Below, one piece after another: positions 41,925-54,500 of a DNA stretch of 64,000 bases. Position 1 is the first letter of the stretch; each line of letters opens with the position of its first letter. This DNA is from Porodaedalea pini. Its lineage: Eukaryota > Basidiomycota > Agaricomycetes > Hymenochaetales > Hymenochaetaceae. The DNA lies in the NCBI GenBank assembly GCA_002794775.1, contig NBAY01000034.1, forward strand, positions 1 through 64,000. The letters run 5' to 3'. The position numbers were made by a program, and so were the translations under genes. The notes under the pieces were generated by a model. It saw only the letters and a program-made list of their open reading frames with translations, did no database searches and had not been told where the DNA came from.

Positions 41925-43624
41925 ATGGCATGGGTAAAGCTGGGCGCGATGCTCGGCGTCTTCGCCCTTTCGCTCATCGGTACGTACGCGTAGCTCATGT
42001 ATGTACACGAGCAACGCTAATAATGCGGAAAAAAAATTACAGCATCCACGTTCCCGACGCTCTCCAATCGACTCTCTTTCCTCAGTGTTCCGCACACCCT
42101 GTTCTTCGTCCTAAAACATTTCGGCACAGGCGCGCTCTTTTCTCTCTGACGTTGGCGCTTAGAATTTGATCTGGAAAGTTTCGCAGGTGTGATCCTGTCG
42201 ACCGCCTTCGTGCACCTTCTCCAGGACGCGTTCAAGATCCTCCTTGGTCTTCCTGACGGCAACCCCATTCGACAATGGGTCGGTTTGATCGTGTGCGTGG
42301 CAAACTATCTTCACCTTGTTTCTGACGTATAATTGACTTGGGTTCTGAATCTGATATGTAGGCTTACCGCTCTACTCGTCATCTTCCTCATTGAGTGTAC
42401 GTCATTCTGTCTTTTTGCTTTAATTGAAGGCTAAGCTTACGGGTCAATGCAGATGTATCCATGGCCTACGTCGAGAGGCTCGAAGAAAAAGTGAAGAGAA
42501 TTCACGAAGAGGAGGACTACCACCAACACCAACGTTGTAGTTCCGATGCGCTAGACTCTGAAGTAGATGAAGTCACTCCGAAGCCGAGTACGAACATGAA
42601 TGGCACCATTCTACCTCCGCTTGTCGAAGACGACGATTCTGCTGTTCCGTACAAAACAAACTCTCATCCAGGAGTTATGGAACCCATAACTGAACGCACT
42701 ACCCTCCTGCGTGCCGCCTCTACGCCCTCCGGTACCAATCCGCCACACCACCCATCCATTAAACACCGCCACTACTCAACGGACTGCATAAGGTCCAAAG
42801 ATGGACCTTCTGGCAACAACCAGTTTGCGTTCTTGCAGCGGAAAATGCACCATCACCGCGAGGAGCCGTATACGAGCAATGGGCGCTGCGGGTTGGGCTC
42901 AGGTGCAGACTTACGAGGCGATGACGTTGAGAATGGGAATGCAGATGAGGTCCACGACAGCGCGTCTGTGAGCCGGAAGCATGCCATTGTCAATACACTC
43001 GTATGTCTCTCGTACTCTTTTCGTGTGTCTGTACAACGGAGCACAATTGATGAACACAACCTCACATACACTCAGGTACTCCAAGCTGGTATCATGATAC
43101 ATTCGCTTGTCATCGGCCTTACGCTTTCGATTAAATCCGGGCCCGAGTTCAGTACGTGCTTCTTCGTTGCTTCTTCATCCTCACATTCCTCACACCGCTC
43201 TGTTCCTCTTCGTTCTTGTATTTGCGGAACAGCATCGCTTGTCATTGCAATTCTTTTCCACCAGCTTTTCGAAGGACTTTCGCTTGGAGTGCGACTCGCC
43301 GGACTCGGCGCCTCCTCGCAAAGGGGCAGCACCTTGTCAATACCACTCGTACTCGCTGCCATCTTCGCCGCGGCAGTCCCTGCAGGATGTCTCATTGGGA
43401 GTCTTACGCTCGGCGCCGGATCTGGCTCTCCAGATTCAACTCTTCCTTTAGCACAAGGTCTTACGTCTGCGCTCTCGGCCGGGACGCTCATCTATGCGAG
43501 TGGCGTCGAGCTCCTCGCGGGAGATTTTCTCCATTCATCATTACGACAGTCGAGTATCGGAAGGCAGGCGCTCGCGCTGGCGAGTCTGTTTGCCGGAGTA
43601 GCTGGAATGGCTGCGCTTGCGTGA
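41925..43624 (+). CDS. ZIP family zinc/iron transporter
   Basis: Seven exons: 41925-41979, 42043-42129, 42187-42292, 42362-42396, 42453-43000, 43076-43151 and 43233-43624, giving 432 residues. ZIP proteins bring divalent metal into the cytosol. TM1 starts at the N-terminus (LGAMLGVFALSLI), then HFGTGVILSTAFVHLL (TM2), and TM4-TM5 carry the metal site (HSLVIGLTLSI; HQLFEGLSLG). The long cytosolic loop in exon 5 is His-rich in patches (YHQHQ, HHPSIKHRHY, HHHREE), typical for a metal sensor loop. No cleavable signal is obvious. The intron after exon 2 needs a GC donor (GGCGCGC) to keep the conserved GTGVILS. A possible last intron at 43620 would change the end from ALA to ALAA. Confidence 0.9.
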
Positions 43625-44341
43625 GTTTCGAAGCATATTGCCACGCATCTGCATTGATACTGACTACGAATGGTTCTGTGTACTAATTTATAGCGCGTAA
43701 GTCGTATGTCTTACTCATGCTATTCACACCACCTAACCTCCGCTTTTGTTTCAGATTTGATTAAACGAGTTACTCTATCGAGTATCCGCAACCAAAACGC
43801 AACACACTTTTTTGTTAATTATATTCAGATCTTCTTGCACCTCTCAAGCATTCTACCGCATCTTTACGACCTTGGGCCCTTCATGTAGCTTAACTTAGAG
43901 CATATTGTATCTAAAGCCAAACCGTTTCTAAACAATCTAGCTGATCTTTTGGATGAGGTCAAACTCCCGTTCGACGAAAGGAACACTATGTTGAATGCAG
44001 TATGATAAGTATCTGTCACACGACGGGTCGCCCATTGTAAAAGCTTGAAGCAAGACCTTGTAAAATTAGCGGGATTTTCGTTCGGATTCATGAGTTGAGA
44101 CATGATAATGTGCACGCGTTGTCGCCGCAAGCATGCATATGGCCTCGACGTGACACCATAGGATTCATCAAGCATTCTGTTGGCTCTAAAGCCCTTTCTG
44201 TGTGCATCCATAGCAAAGTCATGCTCTGCTATGTTCAAGTAAGACGGGCGGCTGCTGCAATTACAATGGCATAAAAGTACATGTGCAGTGAACAATACAG
44301 AATACAGGTGCTACAGTCTACAGAGAAAGAACAAAAGCCAT
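43625..44341. other. Convergent intergenic region
   Basis: Between the ZIP gene (+) and the coiled-coil gene (-). The minus-strand frame 43864-44295 has no domain and is not called. Confidence 0.45.
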
Positions 44342-45121
44342 TCACCACTCCCTCCCTATATGATTTGCAAGCGCGCGCATCTTGTCATCAACAGCTCCCT
44401 GAACGGGGATATCGTAAAACCCAAGCAGGTCATCCAGGAGTGGTCCTGCATAATATTCAGACTTGATTAAATCACGTATATATAGCAAACATTAGTGGCG
44501 GGCTTACCGGTAAGCGAACCAATTGCTGTATGGTTCACCGGGAAGTTCGGTGGGATGTTTGCTGACTGGTTTGGCAGAGGCTGCAACGGCTGTGTGATGT
44601 TGCATGCTCGATTGTGAGACTTGATGTCCATGACTTTGATTCTGCAGGTGCTAATGAGTACTCAGAACATGAATGCAGGTAACAACTCACTTGTAATCGA
44701 TCATATCAAAGCGCGAATTCATGTGCTGCTGCATGTCGGCTATATTCTGCTGCATGTCGGCCATAGTCTGCTGCATATCGGCCATAGTCTGCTGCATGTC
44801 GGAAATCTGGACTTGTATTGTTTGCTGTGGTTGCTGTCCGACAGCCGCAACGTTGCTGGCCTGCTGAACGGTCGACTGTAGCTGCGCCAGGACTCGGGGC
44901 AGCTGGACAGTGAAGGTGTCCAGGGCGACAGTTAGGATCTGGTTTGCATTATTCAGAGCAGCGTAGTCGGCAGATGGCAGGAGTTGACCCTGTTGAGCCA
45001 TGCTGTGGACGTTGATAATGAACTCTTTTGACTCGGATGTCAGTGGCACGCAGCTTGAGACTAATCCAGCACGTGACGTAGCATGTGATCTTATTTTCAC
45101 GGCGATATTAATGCTCGGCAT
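44342..45121 (-). CDS. Small coiled-coil protein of unknown function
   Basis: Three exons, 45121-44691, 44641-44508 and 44445-44342, giving 222 residues with GT-AG introns and continuous phases. A helical N-terminal half (Gln/Ala/Val-rich) leads into four nearly identical heptads, DMQQTMA, DMQQTMA, DMQQNIA and DMQQHMN (about 112-139), a textbook two- or three-stranded coiled coil with Met and Met/Ile at the core positions. A Pro/Asn-rich spacer and a compact C-terminal segment (LLDDLLGFYDIP, MRALANHIGREW) follow. I do not recognise the family. Oligomerisation is inferred from the heptads. Confidence 0.75.
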
Positions 45122-45907
45122 TAGCTCCCTGACTCCGTCTTTGCTTGATCTCGGATAGAAGAGCTTAGTTCCATTTCACTAGTTAGATTTGCTTTCAGGG
45201 TGTCTGGTTCAGTAAGGTAGAGTGCACAATTCACCCGTTGGCTCCAAAGCCCGCTCACTGCATAACAACACAACAAGCAAGCTCCGCTCGCGCCCTCTCG
45301 TCGGCAAGCAGGCCTTGTCGACGCCGACGCGCCCCCTCCTTTCTTCATTGCTGGTCAGTGCCACCCGACGACGCACCCCGTCCCACGGCGGCGTCATTCT
45401 TCTCGCTCTACGAACCTACTGGTATACTGAAAGGTCATGCCGCCTTTAATGCAGTACGTATCCGTTACTTTGCGTGCCACTCCAGCTCAACGTCCGTCTC
45501 TTACAGGGAGAGCCTTCGGTGGAAAGCACCTCCACCAGCTGGATGACGATATCAGGAACTCGAGGATCCTGTCATCGCTTGCCGAGACGACTGACGGTCG
45601 CTCTCTCGATGCATCTTACTTTGGCATCGTGCGTATACTCAACAGCTCAAAGACATCATCAGAGGCTGACATGTATGTAAGCAGACGTACAGGAACTCCA
45701 CACTCAATTCTTCCCAAGGGTTGGGGGACCACTATGCCAATGTGTGCACTTCTGTATGTACCTCGGTCTACCACAGGTGTCACCCGTACTTATCCCTTGC
45801 ACTCTGAAGGTTACACATGGAGTTGTACCAGGGTCTGAAGAGGCGGACGATGTGAGTACTCTATGTCGTACAATCATATAAACACTAAGGCTGACACTGT
45901 AACTTAG
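45122..45907 (+). other. Upstream part of an unresolved gene
   Basis: Open frames such as 45437-45838 look partly coding, and an in-frame stretch ending VVPGSEEADD just before a GTGAGTA donor (45852) would join the next exon at 45908. Upstream exons could not be ordered with confidence. Confidence 0.4.
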
Positions 45908-47281
45908 CTTCCCGACTTCGAGCCTGATTCTCCTGAACCCGGCAACGCCAGCTTAACGTTCAACGCTGGTGTCGACGCCGCAATTGTGGACCGCTTCGCC
46001 GACGTGAAGCCCGTCCTCGAGTTTGGTGAGGCCGCTCCTCCGATTATCCAGCTCCTTTCCGCTTTTGATGTCGACGCGTGCTCGGACGCCAATGGTGATT
46101 CCGACTCTGACTTGCAAGACGGTGCATCTCTTTCAGCCAACGCTTGCCAGAATGAAAGCGTGTCGGCACACAAGGCTGTCTCCTTCCTTGACAATGTCAT
46201 ATTTCCCTTCGAGGAGTCAGGGCTGCTCCTGCCGTCACTCATCCTGCTCTCGCCGCAACCGATGCCGCAGTCCTTCGCTGGACTCCACCAGCCACCGCTT
46301 GCTATGGCCGACTACCAGTACACTGTCTTTGGTGCACCCGCACCATTAGGCACGCACTCGTACATGGACCTGGCCATGGACGACGGAGTTGTCCATCCGG
46401 ACTCCTTCGTTGGGTATCCTGCCCCCAACGTCGCGCCGACACAGCAATATTTCCCTGAACATCAGCCGCTGACAGTAACGACGGCTACCTACCAGGACAC
46501 TGATTCTTGCTCACCCGCGCCCCGAATCATGATATCCGACATGGACCTGGCCGTGGGCGATGGGGCTACGTATCCTGTCGCCTTCGTCGCTTTTCCCACA
46601 TCGACCACCGTTCTTCTCGACTCCCTTTTAACTACCGCCCACACGGCTACATGGAGGACGTTGAACCCATTCCTCACATACCATGGACACTGCCGTTCCG
46701 ACGTCGCTCTGGACGATTCGCGAGAGTTTTCAGGTACCCGAGAATGACAACGACCTCTTCGGACTCCGCTGCGTGAGCTACGGCGACATTGAACTATGCG
46801 AAGATGATGACATCAGGATGACTGAAGACCCCGATGTCGATCCCTTGACAAACCTTTTCCCTTCGGTGCTTCGTCTGGATGTACCGAGTGCTCAGCTCCG
46901 CAAGATCCTTTCTGCCAATGCCATCTCAATACTGTCGCAGATTGTATTCATTACTTAGCACCTCCAATTCCTTCCTGCTTATGCCTTCAACCGAGGCACA
47001 CTTTCTTCCAGCATCGGACCCTTTGTTGGTTCCGCCGTATCGGAAGATCTGGCATCCTCCGCTACCGCTGCTGATGGACGTCGATGAGGGCCTCTCGCTG
47101 GCCGAGCACTCGTCGCCGGAACTGTCTATACGTAGCGCGGGCATTACGTTGGACAGGAGGCGAACGGGAAACCGAAGAAGGAAATGGAGAATCTGAAGAG
47201 CTTGTTAGGACAGATGGACGACCGCGCGGGCGCGGACGTCCTGAATCTCGAATGACTCTTAGCTACGTCTGTAATCTGTGA
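45908..47281 (+). CDS. Uncharacterised acidic protein with AT-hook-like C-terminus; gene model incomplete
   Basis: A clear coding block (LPDFEPDSPEPGNASLTFN... from 45908, frame open to 46747) is Asp/Pro/Ser-rich and contains an imperfect repeat, YMDLAMDDG...FVGYP and DMDLAVGDG...FVAFP. Two further blocks in other frames follow: VPENDNDLFGLRCVSYGDIE...DPDVDPLTNLFP (46730-46958) and PYRKIWHPPLPLLMDVDEG (about 47033-47090). The end carries GERETEEGNGESEEL and then RPRGRGRPESR, which resembles the minor-groove-binding AT-hook. Introns between these blocks were not pinned down. The composition suggests a nuclear regulator, but that is inference. Confidence 0.5.
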
Positions 47282-48980
47282 TGCCTTGTCCTTCCTAGCT
47301 CCTGCACTGCGTCCTTGGTTCTTGGATCCCCTAGGACTGTGTTTCTTGTTTATGCGACTCCGTTATACACACATTTCTTTTTTTCCGTTTAGCTATTTGT
47401 CTACTTTCTTGCGACTCGACACTCGAACGTGTTGTATGCACCCTTTGATTACGGATGATGATTTCTTAATTTATTGAAGATAATTGTCTCTCTGAGGTTG
47501 AGTACTTCTGCATGTGATGTGCGACCGCTAACAACATGTACTTCTCAAACTTGCAACTCTGGCGTTACAATTTGGCTCTAGATCTGATACTGAAGGGCTC
47601 ATAATGATCTATGCTATTACACAAAGAAATAATTCGGCCTGTGAGTGTACGTGATTGTCTGTTTCGCGCCTCCTTATGATCATCCTGCTTGTACAGCACT
47701 GCAACCTGACTCTGCCCCAGCACTCAATATTACCAGATATCAGAACCGCTTTCAGCAATATTCAATATCTATGACATCAAGGGACATGCAAGGTTTATAT
47801 TTCTTGACTCTAAGCGTCAACTTGAATAATATCATATTGTCTAGCGTATGTTTCCGCTTAACCTCGAGCTTTTCCAACCGATGCAGTCGTCATATTTTGG
47901 CAGTGCCCATGCTGGGGGTGAAGAGGCTGTCGGTGCTACGTGTACCGGTGCTCAAACATTGCTCCTTACACAGCATCTACTCATTGCGTGTCTTCTCGCG
48001 CAACCCCACGATTGAATTGGAAAGGGTTCACTTGTCCACGAGGTCGATGCGCTTGACGTTTTAATGGATCGAGTGGTTGGCAGTAGTTTTAGTATGCTAA
48101 ACTCCAGTCCTAATCAAACGATTGCTCAATCATAATGCTGTGCAGACAAAGCAGACATTACTATAAGTTCCAGGTGCTAAATCGGTCAAATATCCATCCG
48201 GATGAGTGGGTGTACCCGAACCCAAGCACTCACAGTAACGCTCGGACTGTATCGCATAGAATTATCAGGCGGAGATCGATAGCAAGCTGAGCAAGTAACA
48301 CATGCAGAGCTGCATACTTCAATTATCGCAACCTCGAATAGTCTGTTCTGATAGTGGTTCCGACTTTCTCTTTGACAGAGGGCCACCGGCACGATGAGAT
48401 ACATACATTGGATAGTCTGCCAATAGCCCTTCAGTCATTCAGCGGGCTGCTGATCGGTCTCAGCAGAAAGCAGGGAGTAGATCAAATGTAGACTCGGGAA
48501 ATTGGATGCGGATCAGCTGGAAAAGATAAATGTGCTTTCTTTTCTTAATGTCTTTCGTCAGCCCTATCTTTTCTTTTGTGTCTTTACATTCTATGCATTG
48601 TTTTCTTTCTTTCTCCTAAAGCGTTGTTCGTTGGGTACTTGTGTAGCGATCGTTTGGGATCTTCTTTGTTATCTTCATGTCGCGCTTCTACAGTATGCGT
48701 ACGTAGCCTACTGTACATGTGCTGCGACTCGTGGCAAATCAACTGATTCATCGTACGCGTAAAATCGACCGCATTAATATTGTCGTTGGCATGTTTCACA
48801 AGCTTGAGATTAGATTAGGTTGCAGAAGGTGCATGCATACGTCATTCGCCGATCTCACTGTATGCACATCTTGCGTCATCGTTCAGACGCATATCAACTT
48901 CAACTTTCAACCCTCCCACCAACCAGAAACTGCGACTTTTTTTTCTTACCAGCAAACTCCGCTACCGGACTAGAATTATA
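47282..48980. other. Gene-poor intergenic stretch
   Basis: No convincing gene. The longest frame (47645-48064, +) has biased, non-domain composition. The right end is the promoter side of the NTF2-like gene, with poly-T near 48940. Confidence 0.4.
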
Positions 48981-49861
48981 ATGGACGATCCACGAAGTGA
49001 AATAGTCGCAAGCGTCAAGGCGCTCACTCTTGCGCCGACGCCCGCCAGTCAACGCTCTGCCGTCTACAGATACTTCGCCCCGGGCGCGGGCTTTTTGCAC
49101 CCTCTGTGCACAGTCCTTCCTGGGCCGGGCAGCAGGGACGAAATTGCTGGGATTTACGAGTACGTTTTTAGTCCGCTTCCCTGTGTGATTTTGAAGAGTA
49201 TTCTGAGTATTTTTCTTTTTCGTCGGTTTCGCCGTAGGTGGTATAGGGATATGAGTCCTGACATCAGCGCGGAAGTCGAGTCGTTCGGTAAGGAATACGA
49301 ATATCATTTCAGTTTCAGCTATAAGACGTACGTTGACGCGTTTTTTTTTTTTCATGGCAGTGTATGATGAGGCGCAGAACGTAGTCTACCTCAATGTTGT
49401 CCAGACCTTCCACATCTTTCTGAGTCCCTTCAAGTCCAGACCCGCACGGCCAGTCTATTCCTGCTCCTAGAGGACCGAATATGTTTTACTAAATGATACC
49501 GAACAGACTTCTCATTAAAGTGACTCTACAGAAGAACGAGGAAGATGGGAAGTACTATATTGTACAGCAGGAGGATTACTACCAACCAGAGGTAACTTTC
49601 TTTTTTTTTTAGCTCTCTTCGTCCTAGTGAGTTTTAGACATAAGATAATCTAACCTTTGTTATCCTCCCCAGGACATTCTACGCCTCATCCTCCCGTTCC
49701 TCGCTCCGCCGCTAGTCTTAGTAAAGCGACTCGCGGGACGCATCTGCGGCGTGAATGCGGCGGCGTTTGCCACGGCGCGGGATATCGCACATCGAGGGAT
49801 GGCGCTCGTCGGATTGAACACGCGCGAAGCTCGAATCACCGATCATGTGCATGAAGAATGA
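48981..49861 (+). CDS. NTF2-like (SnoaL/SigF-like) domain protein
   Basis: Five exons, 48981-49159, 49238-49287, 49361-49448, 49507-49591 and 49673-49861, giving 196 residues. The N-terminal 130 residues have the spacing of an NTF2-like cone fold (FAPGAGFLHPLC, IAGIYEWYRDMSPD, VYLNVVQTFHIFLSPF, LLIKVTLQKN, YYIVQQEDYYQPEDI). A hydrophobic C-terminal helix (LILPFLAPPLVLVKRLAG) could anchor it to a membrane, as in related fungal proteins. Enzymatic function is unknown. The third intron keeps frame only with a GC donor (GGCCAGTC at about 49448). All other junctions are GT-AG. Confidence 0.75.
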
Positions 49862-51043
49862 AATGAATCGTAGACCGATTCTGCACTGTACTATAGCACG
49901 AAAGTCGTTTATCGGTAATATAGCATAGACTTCTGGCTGCGTTGTGGATCCCCTCATTTGTTTCGCCACCAGTACTAGTGCGCCGGGGCTATTGGATATG
50001 CAAAGAAGGACTTCAAAATGTATAATGTGGAGTCTTTGTGGTTTAGAAGAAAGTAACTGTATCTTCGTTTTTCGAATCCCTGCCGGGAGCGTTGCGGTCC
50101 CTCGCGGCTCCAGCACCGACACAGGTTCCGGCTATTCGTCAGATCCCATTCATTCGATGATTTCTAGGTTTCCAGCCCGCGGTCTTCGTGTAGCTTCCTG
50201 CCCGTAAATTAAGCCTAAGCGCACAATTTCGAAGCTAGAACGCGGAGGGGCCTTCATCTAATTGCGCGAACTGCCGTTCACCAACGTGGAACGTGCTATG
50301 AGAATGAGAAGAAGCCCAGGGTCGGTTTTTTCTGCCATGCTGTCCTGAACTTGAAGGGAGGGAGAGAAAACGGATTAGCTGAAAAAAAGAATATACGGGC
50401 ATGTGAATATTTTTCTCCCAAGTAGGAAATGGACGCTGATCAAACGAAAGCCTCCGGACATCAGGAAACGGCTCGCCCATTCCAGCCCGGATATGATGTT
50501 GTGAGGACGTGCAGTAGATATGACGACTCGTTGTGGTGGCGAAACGCGGATCGAGAACGCCAAAGGGATGGGGACGACATATATGAGAGCTGCGAAGGAA
50601 TGAAATGGCTAAACTTCGCGCTGTTGTTGGCACTCACCCTCCTTTCTCCCGTCGCTCTTTTCAAGTTCTATCCATATTCGCCGCGGTGCCCGGCTGTTAC
50701 ATAAGCCTCGTCGAACCGAGTCGTAAATTACACCTACCGAATTGTCTCGTCGGCATTATTTTTCTTTGTCTGTGAGTGAGACCCGTTTCATCTGGATGAA
50801 TTTCCCCTTGTTTTTTCTTGTCTTTTCTTCTGCACTTTTGTTTCGGGATAAAGGCCGAGCGTGCGAGAGGATTGAATTAGCGCTTGGACGCTGTTGGCTG
50901 GCGGACAGGGCCGTGATGGTTCTGTTCATATGGAAAATTGGAATTTTCTATTGATTTCTCGCGTCGCTGTCGAGTTGTGCGGCAGAGGATGGTTCGTTTC
51001 TTCCACCCTCGCTCTCACCGCCCCCATCCTCCTGAAAGCTAAA

Positions 51044-51106
51044 GACACGAGGCAGACGCGTGTTCGCAGCTACATCAGTCACTGGGAGGACACGAGGCAG
51101 ACGCGT
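51044..51106 (+). repeat. Direct repeat of an 18-bp unit
   Basis: GACACGAGGCAGACGCGT occurs at 51044-51061 and 51089-51106, separated by 27 bp. Confidence 0.8.
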
Positions 51107-51229
51107 TGAGTCCGCGCGAACGTCGTCCCGTGTTTGAATTCGGCCCAGGCTGCTCCTCTCGCACCGTGCGTCTCTCATCTTCGTTATCTATAGCTCACGG
51201 GCACGCGACAAAGTCCATCCTGACGCTGA

Positions 51230-51250
51230 TGCCTTGCCTTGCCTTGCCTT
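51230..51250 (+). repeat. GCCTT pentanucleotide tandem repeat
   Basis: Four units of GCCTT. Confidence 0.85.
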
Positions 51251-51290
51251 AAGGTCCGCAGTCACCAGCAGTCCCTGCTTCCCGTCTGTC

Positions 51291-51326
51291 TGCGACTGCG
51301 ACTGCGACTGCGACTGCGACTGCGAG
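51291..51326 (+). repeat. TGCGAC hexanucleotide microsatellite
   Basis: Six units of TGCGAC (the last ends GAG), about 220 bp upstream of the membrane-protein ATG, so it lies in the promoter or 5' leader and may vary in length between strains. Confidence 0.9.
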
Positions 51327-51547
51327 CTGCGCTCTGCCTATCGCTATTTGCTCTGCGTTTGACTTACGCATCTAACGATATTCAGCACTGACTGTCACGC
51401 GTTTGTAACGTCCTGTTCAGGATCTATTAATTCCAGGCGTCGCTCCCGTTCGCGTCTAATAATCAACAAAAACTCAATTCAAAACAAGAAAAAAACTATA
51501 AAACCTCCAGATTAACCTTGTGTCTGTTGACTATTGCATGATAAGCG

Positions 51548-54500
51548 ATGTTTCGCAAAGCACGCACCTCGTCTACTCCGACGTCTCCAACGTCCCCGAG
51601 CTCGGGTCACGAAGTTGATAGGAATACTCCCGCTCAAGATGAGATTTCCGACGATTATGAGGTGGTGCAGACCCCGTCCGGCTCGAACCCAAACTCAATC
51701 CCATCGTCAGAGGGCCATGCTCGTCCTGCTCGTTTCGAGTCAAGGAGACATCGATCACACCCGAGTTCTCCGACGCCGGGCGTGACTCCGCCCCCACACA
51801 TCCGCCAGGCAACGTCGCGCGATGACTGGTATCCGTCTTGGCTCCCGCGACGCCCTCCTCCGCCTGCACCAGCTTCCACGGTCCCCTCTGAGAGGGGCCA
51901 CGCCAACTCACCCATCCCGTTCATGTCTTCTCCATCGAATGCCGGGACGACCAGCGGCGGCCGTCCGATGGCTGGCGGTGCTCACAGGGTGACACCCAGC
52001 TATGACACTGGATACACGGGGTATACAGGCGAGAGTGGAGAGTACGTCGACATCGGTGAGTACCACGGAGAGAGTGAGGGCACCGAGGAGCGTGTCGGAG
52101 TTGGCCGGCGCCAGACGCCCCGATCCGTGCGCATCATCTCTGAGGCACCCGCAGCAGCAGCCTCCTCACGCCGACAGACATCTTCTCGGCACTCACGTCG
52201 CCCGTCCAGCGGCGTCCCGCAGGTGCGCTCTCGCAAAGAAGGTCGTGTGGGTCACGTGCACGGCTCGGGCCCGAGGCCTTGGTGGCGAGGCACGGTGTCG
52301 ACGCCGCTCAGCCCTACGGTCGTTTCGCCGTCGCCGTTCCCTGGTGGATTTGCACCCGCCGCTACCGATGCTCCGCCGCCCTCTGCAGTCCCGCCGCATA
52401 TGCGCGCGTACCTGCCTCACCCGGGTATGTCTGGCACACACGGATTCCCCGCGGCCGGTGCCGTGAACTTGCGCCCGCGCTTCCGCGCACCCGGCCTTGA
52501 TTTGGGATTCTTGAGCACTCCGAGTGCGTGGATGAGGTTTAAATATATTTTATGGCCGATCTGGGTTTATGGACTCGTCGTGCTCCAGACGTTCTTCGAT
52601 TTGAACGCCGTATACTGTCTTGTTCAGTGCGTTCTTTCGCTCCCGACATGTTAATCTATCTCTGATTTTGTCTCTCTTGACAGGCTGGCTCTCCACCCTA
52701 CTCCTTCATCCCCACCTTCGGCTACGTCCGGAGATACGAACCCGAGCTCGAGCAGGAACTGGGCTCTTGGCGCTGCGGCCTATGGGATCTGCTGGCTCTT
52801 TTGGGTAGTCGGCATCGTGCTGCTCTATGAGGTCGTCTACTGCTGGTGGCGACGCTGGCGAAGCAGTGAGTGTTCTCTTATTTTTCATCTTGAATCCACT
52901 TTTATGTGGTACATCTAAGGTTTTATTTTTACCTTCCTGCCCGCGTGCTTTTCATATTCCTGTACAGCTAACTTTCATTCGTCGATCCTTTGCGAAGTAC
53001 CGCACGACCGCTTTTACTACCGAACGTGTTTCCTATGCTTCCGAGCCAATCCAATGGTACCTTTCAGATTGAGGGTAGACAGCTGATTTCCTCGTGCCTC
53101 CACAGAACGTCCTCTCATGGTCCCGCTCTATCTCTCTGCGCCAGCCTACAACATCGTGTGCATGACGTCCTTCGTCAACTTCTGTTTCTTCCGTCACATC
53201 CGATCTTCCGCGCGCCCGGCACTCCCCGTTCCACATTTCTTTCGGGCATGCGGCTCATCGTCGTCCGGGTCTAGTATTCCGTCCAGAGCGGTAACACCAA
53301 GCGCTTTGTCTGCTGCCACGGAGGCAAGGGAGTCTCAGCAGCGGGAGAGGGAGGTGTCGAGCCCTACCACTGCCGAAGGCAAGGAGAACATACCTATTAT
53401 CCCTTCAACGTCGATGCGCAATCCAGTCATCCAATCGATGTCATCGCTATCCTCCTGGGGCGACTGGTTCGCCGAGACCTGCTTCTTCTATGGACAGAAT
53501 CTTCCAACAGTCGCGCTTCTTCTCCCGCGCGCGGCTCTGTGCGTCGCGATACTCCTCGCATTTTCCTCCGCTCAGCCGGAGGACAAGGCTCTGGAAGCTT
53601 TAGGACTCATGAAACGTGACCAGACGTTCTTCCGCGCGGACGGCTCACTGTCTGGGTACGCACGAGGCGTGCTGTTGGCGAACGTCGCATGGGCTGCTTG
53701 GCGAGTTCTGATCTTGTTGATCAGCTGGATCGGCTTGTGGTGGATGAGTGGCCAGATGTGCGCGGGTGCATGCGGTCCTCGCTTCAGGTGGGAGGAGCCA
53801 GAGGAGAAACCTGGCTACGGGAGAGGCGTGGATGAAGAGCAATTCGAAGAGGCGCAGGGTGTGTTGGCGACGTGGAGCTGGAGAGAGTGCACGCGTGCGC
53901 GCGTCTACGACGCGTACGACTTGTGTCTCTTCCTCCCACCGTCTTCTTCAAGGGCTGCGGAGAAAGGGCGGAACATATCTGCACGAAAGTCGGTCCAGAG
54001 GGTTGGGGGCGGTATGGACGAAGATGAGGAAGACGCGGTGCTAGATCGGGTGCTTGCAGCGGCTGGACTGCCGACGGTCCCTCCTCCCGCTCGACGAGGA
54101 GTGCTTCGCGGTGAGCTGTTCAATACACCACCGGAGATGCGAAGAGAGCTGTCGGAGGAAGGAGACGTACAGGAGATCATCATTAGTTCACCGAAGCCTG
54201 CTGTGAGGGAAGGATCGAGTAGATCAAGCAGAGAACGCTCACCAGCAAGCATGAAGCCCTATCCATTTACAACATATCCCGCTCGACAGGGTTCGCAAGA
54301 CACTGGAACCCCGTCTCAGGAGAGGATCCCATTCCCACCGAGTCCGAGGACCAGCAAACACAGCGAAAGGGAGGGTACGGAACATGAGGCTGAAGAGGAG
54401 GAGGAAGAGGAGGACTATGATGGCGAAGAGGACTATGATGAGTTCGGTTTGGGTGTCGAGGAACCGTCTTCGTCTGGCCGCAACTCTGCATCGATGAGTA

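Larger units (their letters stand above)
49862..51547. other. Intergenic stretch with simple repeats
   Basis: Holds three short tandem arrays (listed separately) and the 5' region of the large membrane protein gene. The minus-strand frame 50235-50633 is not supported. Confidence 0.45.
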
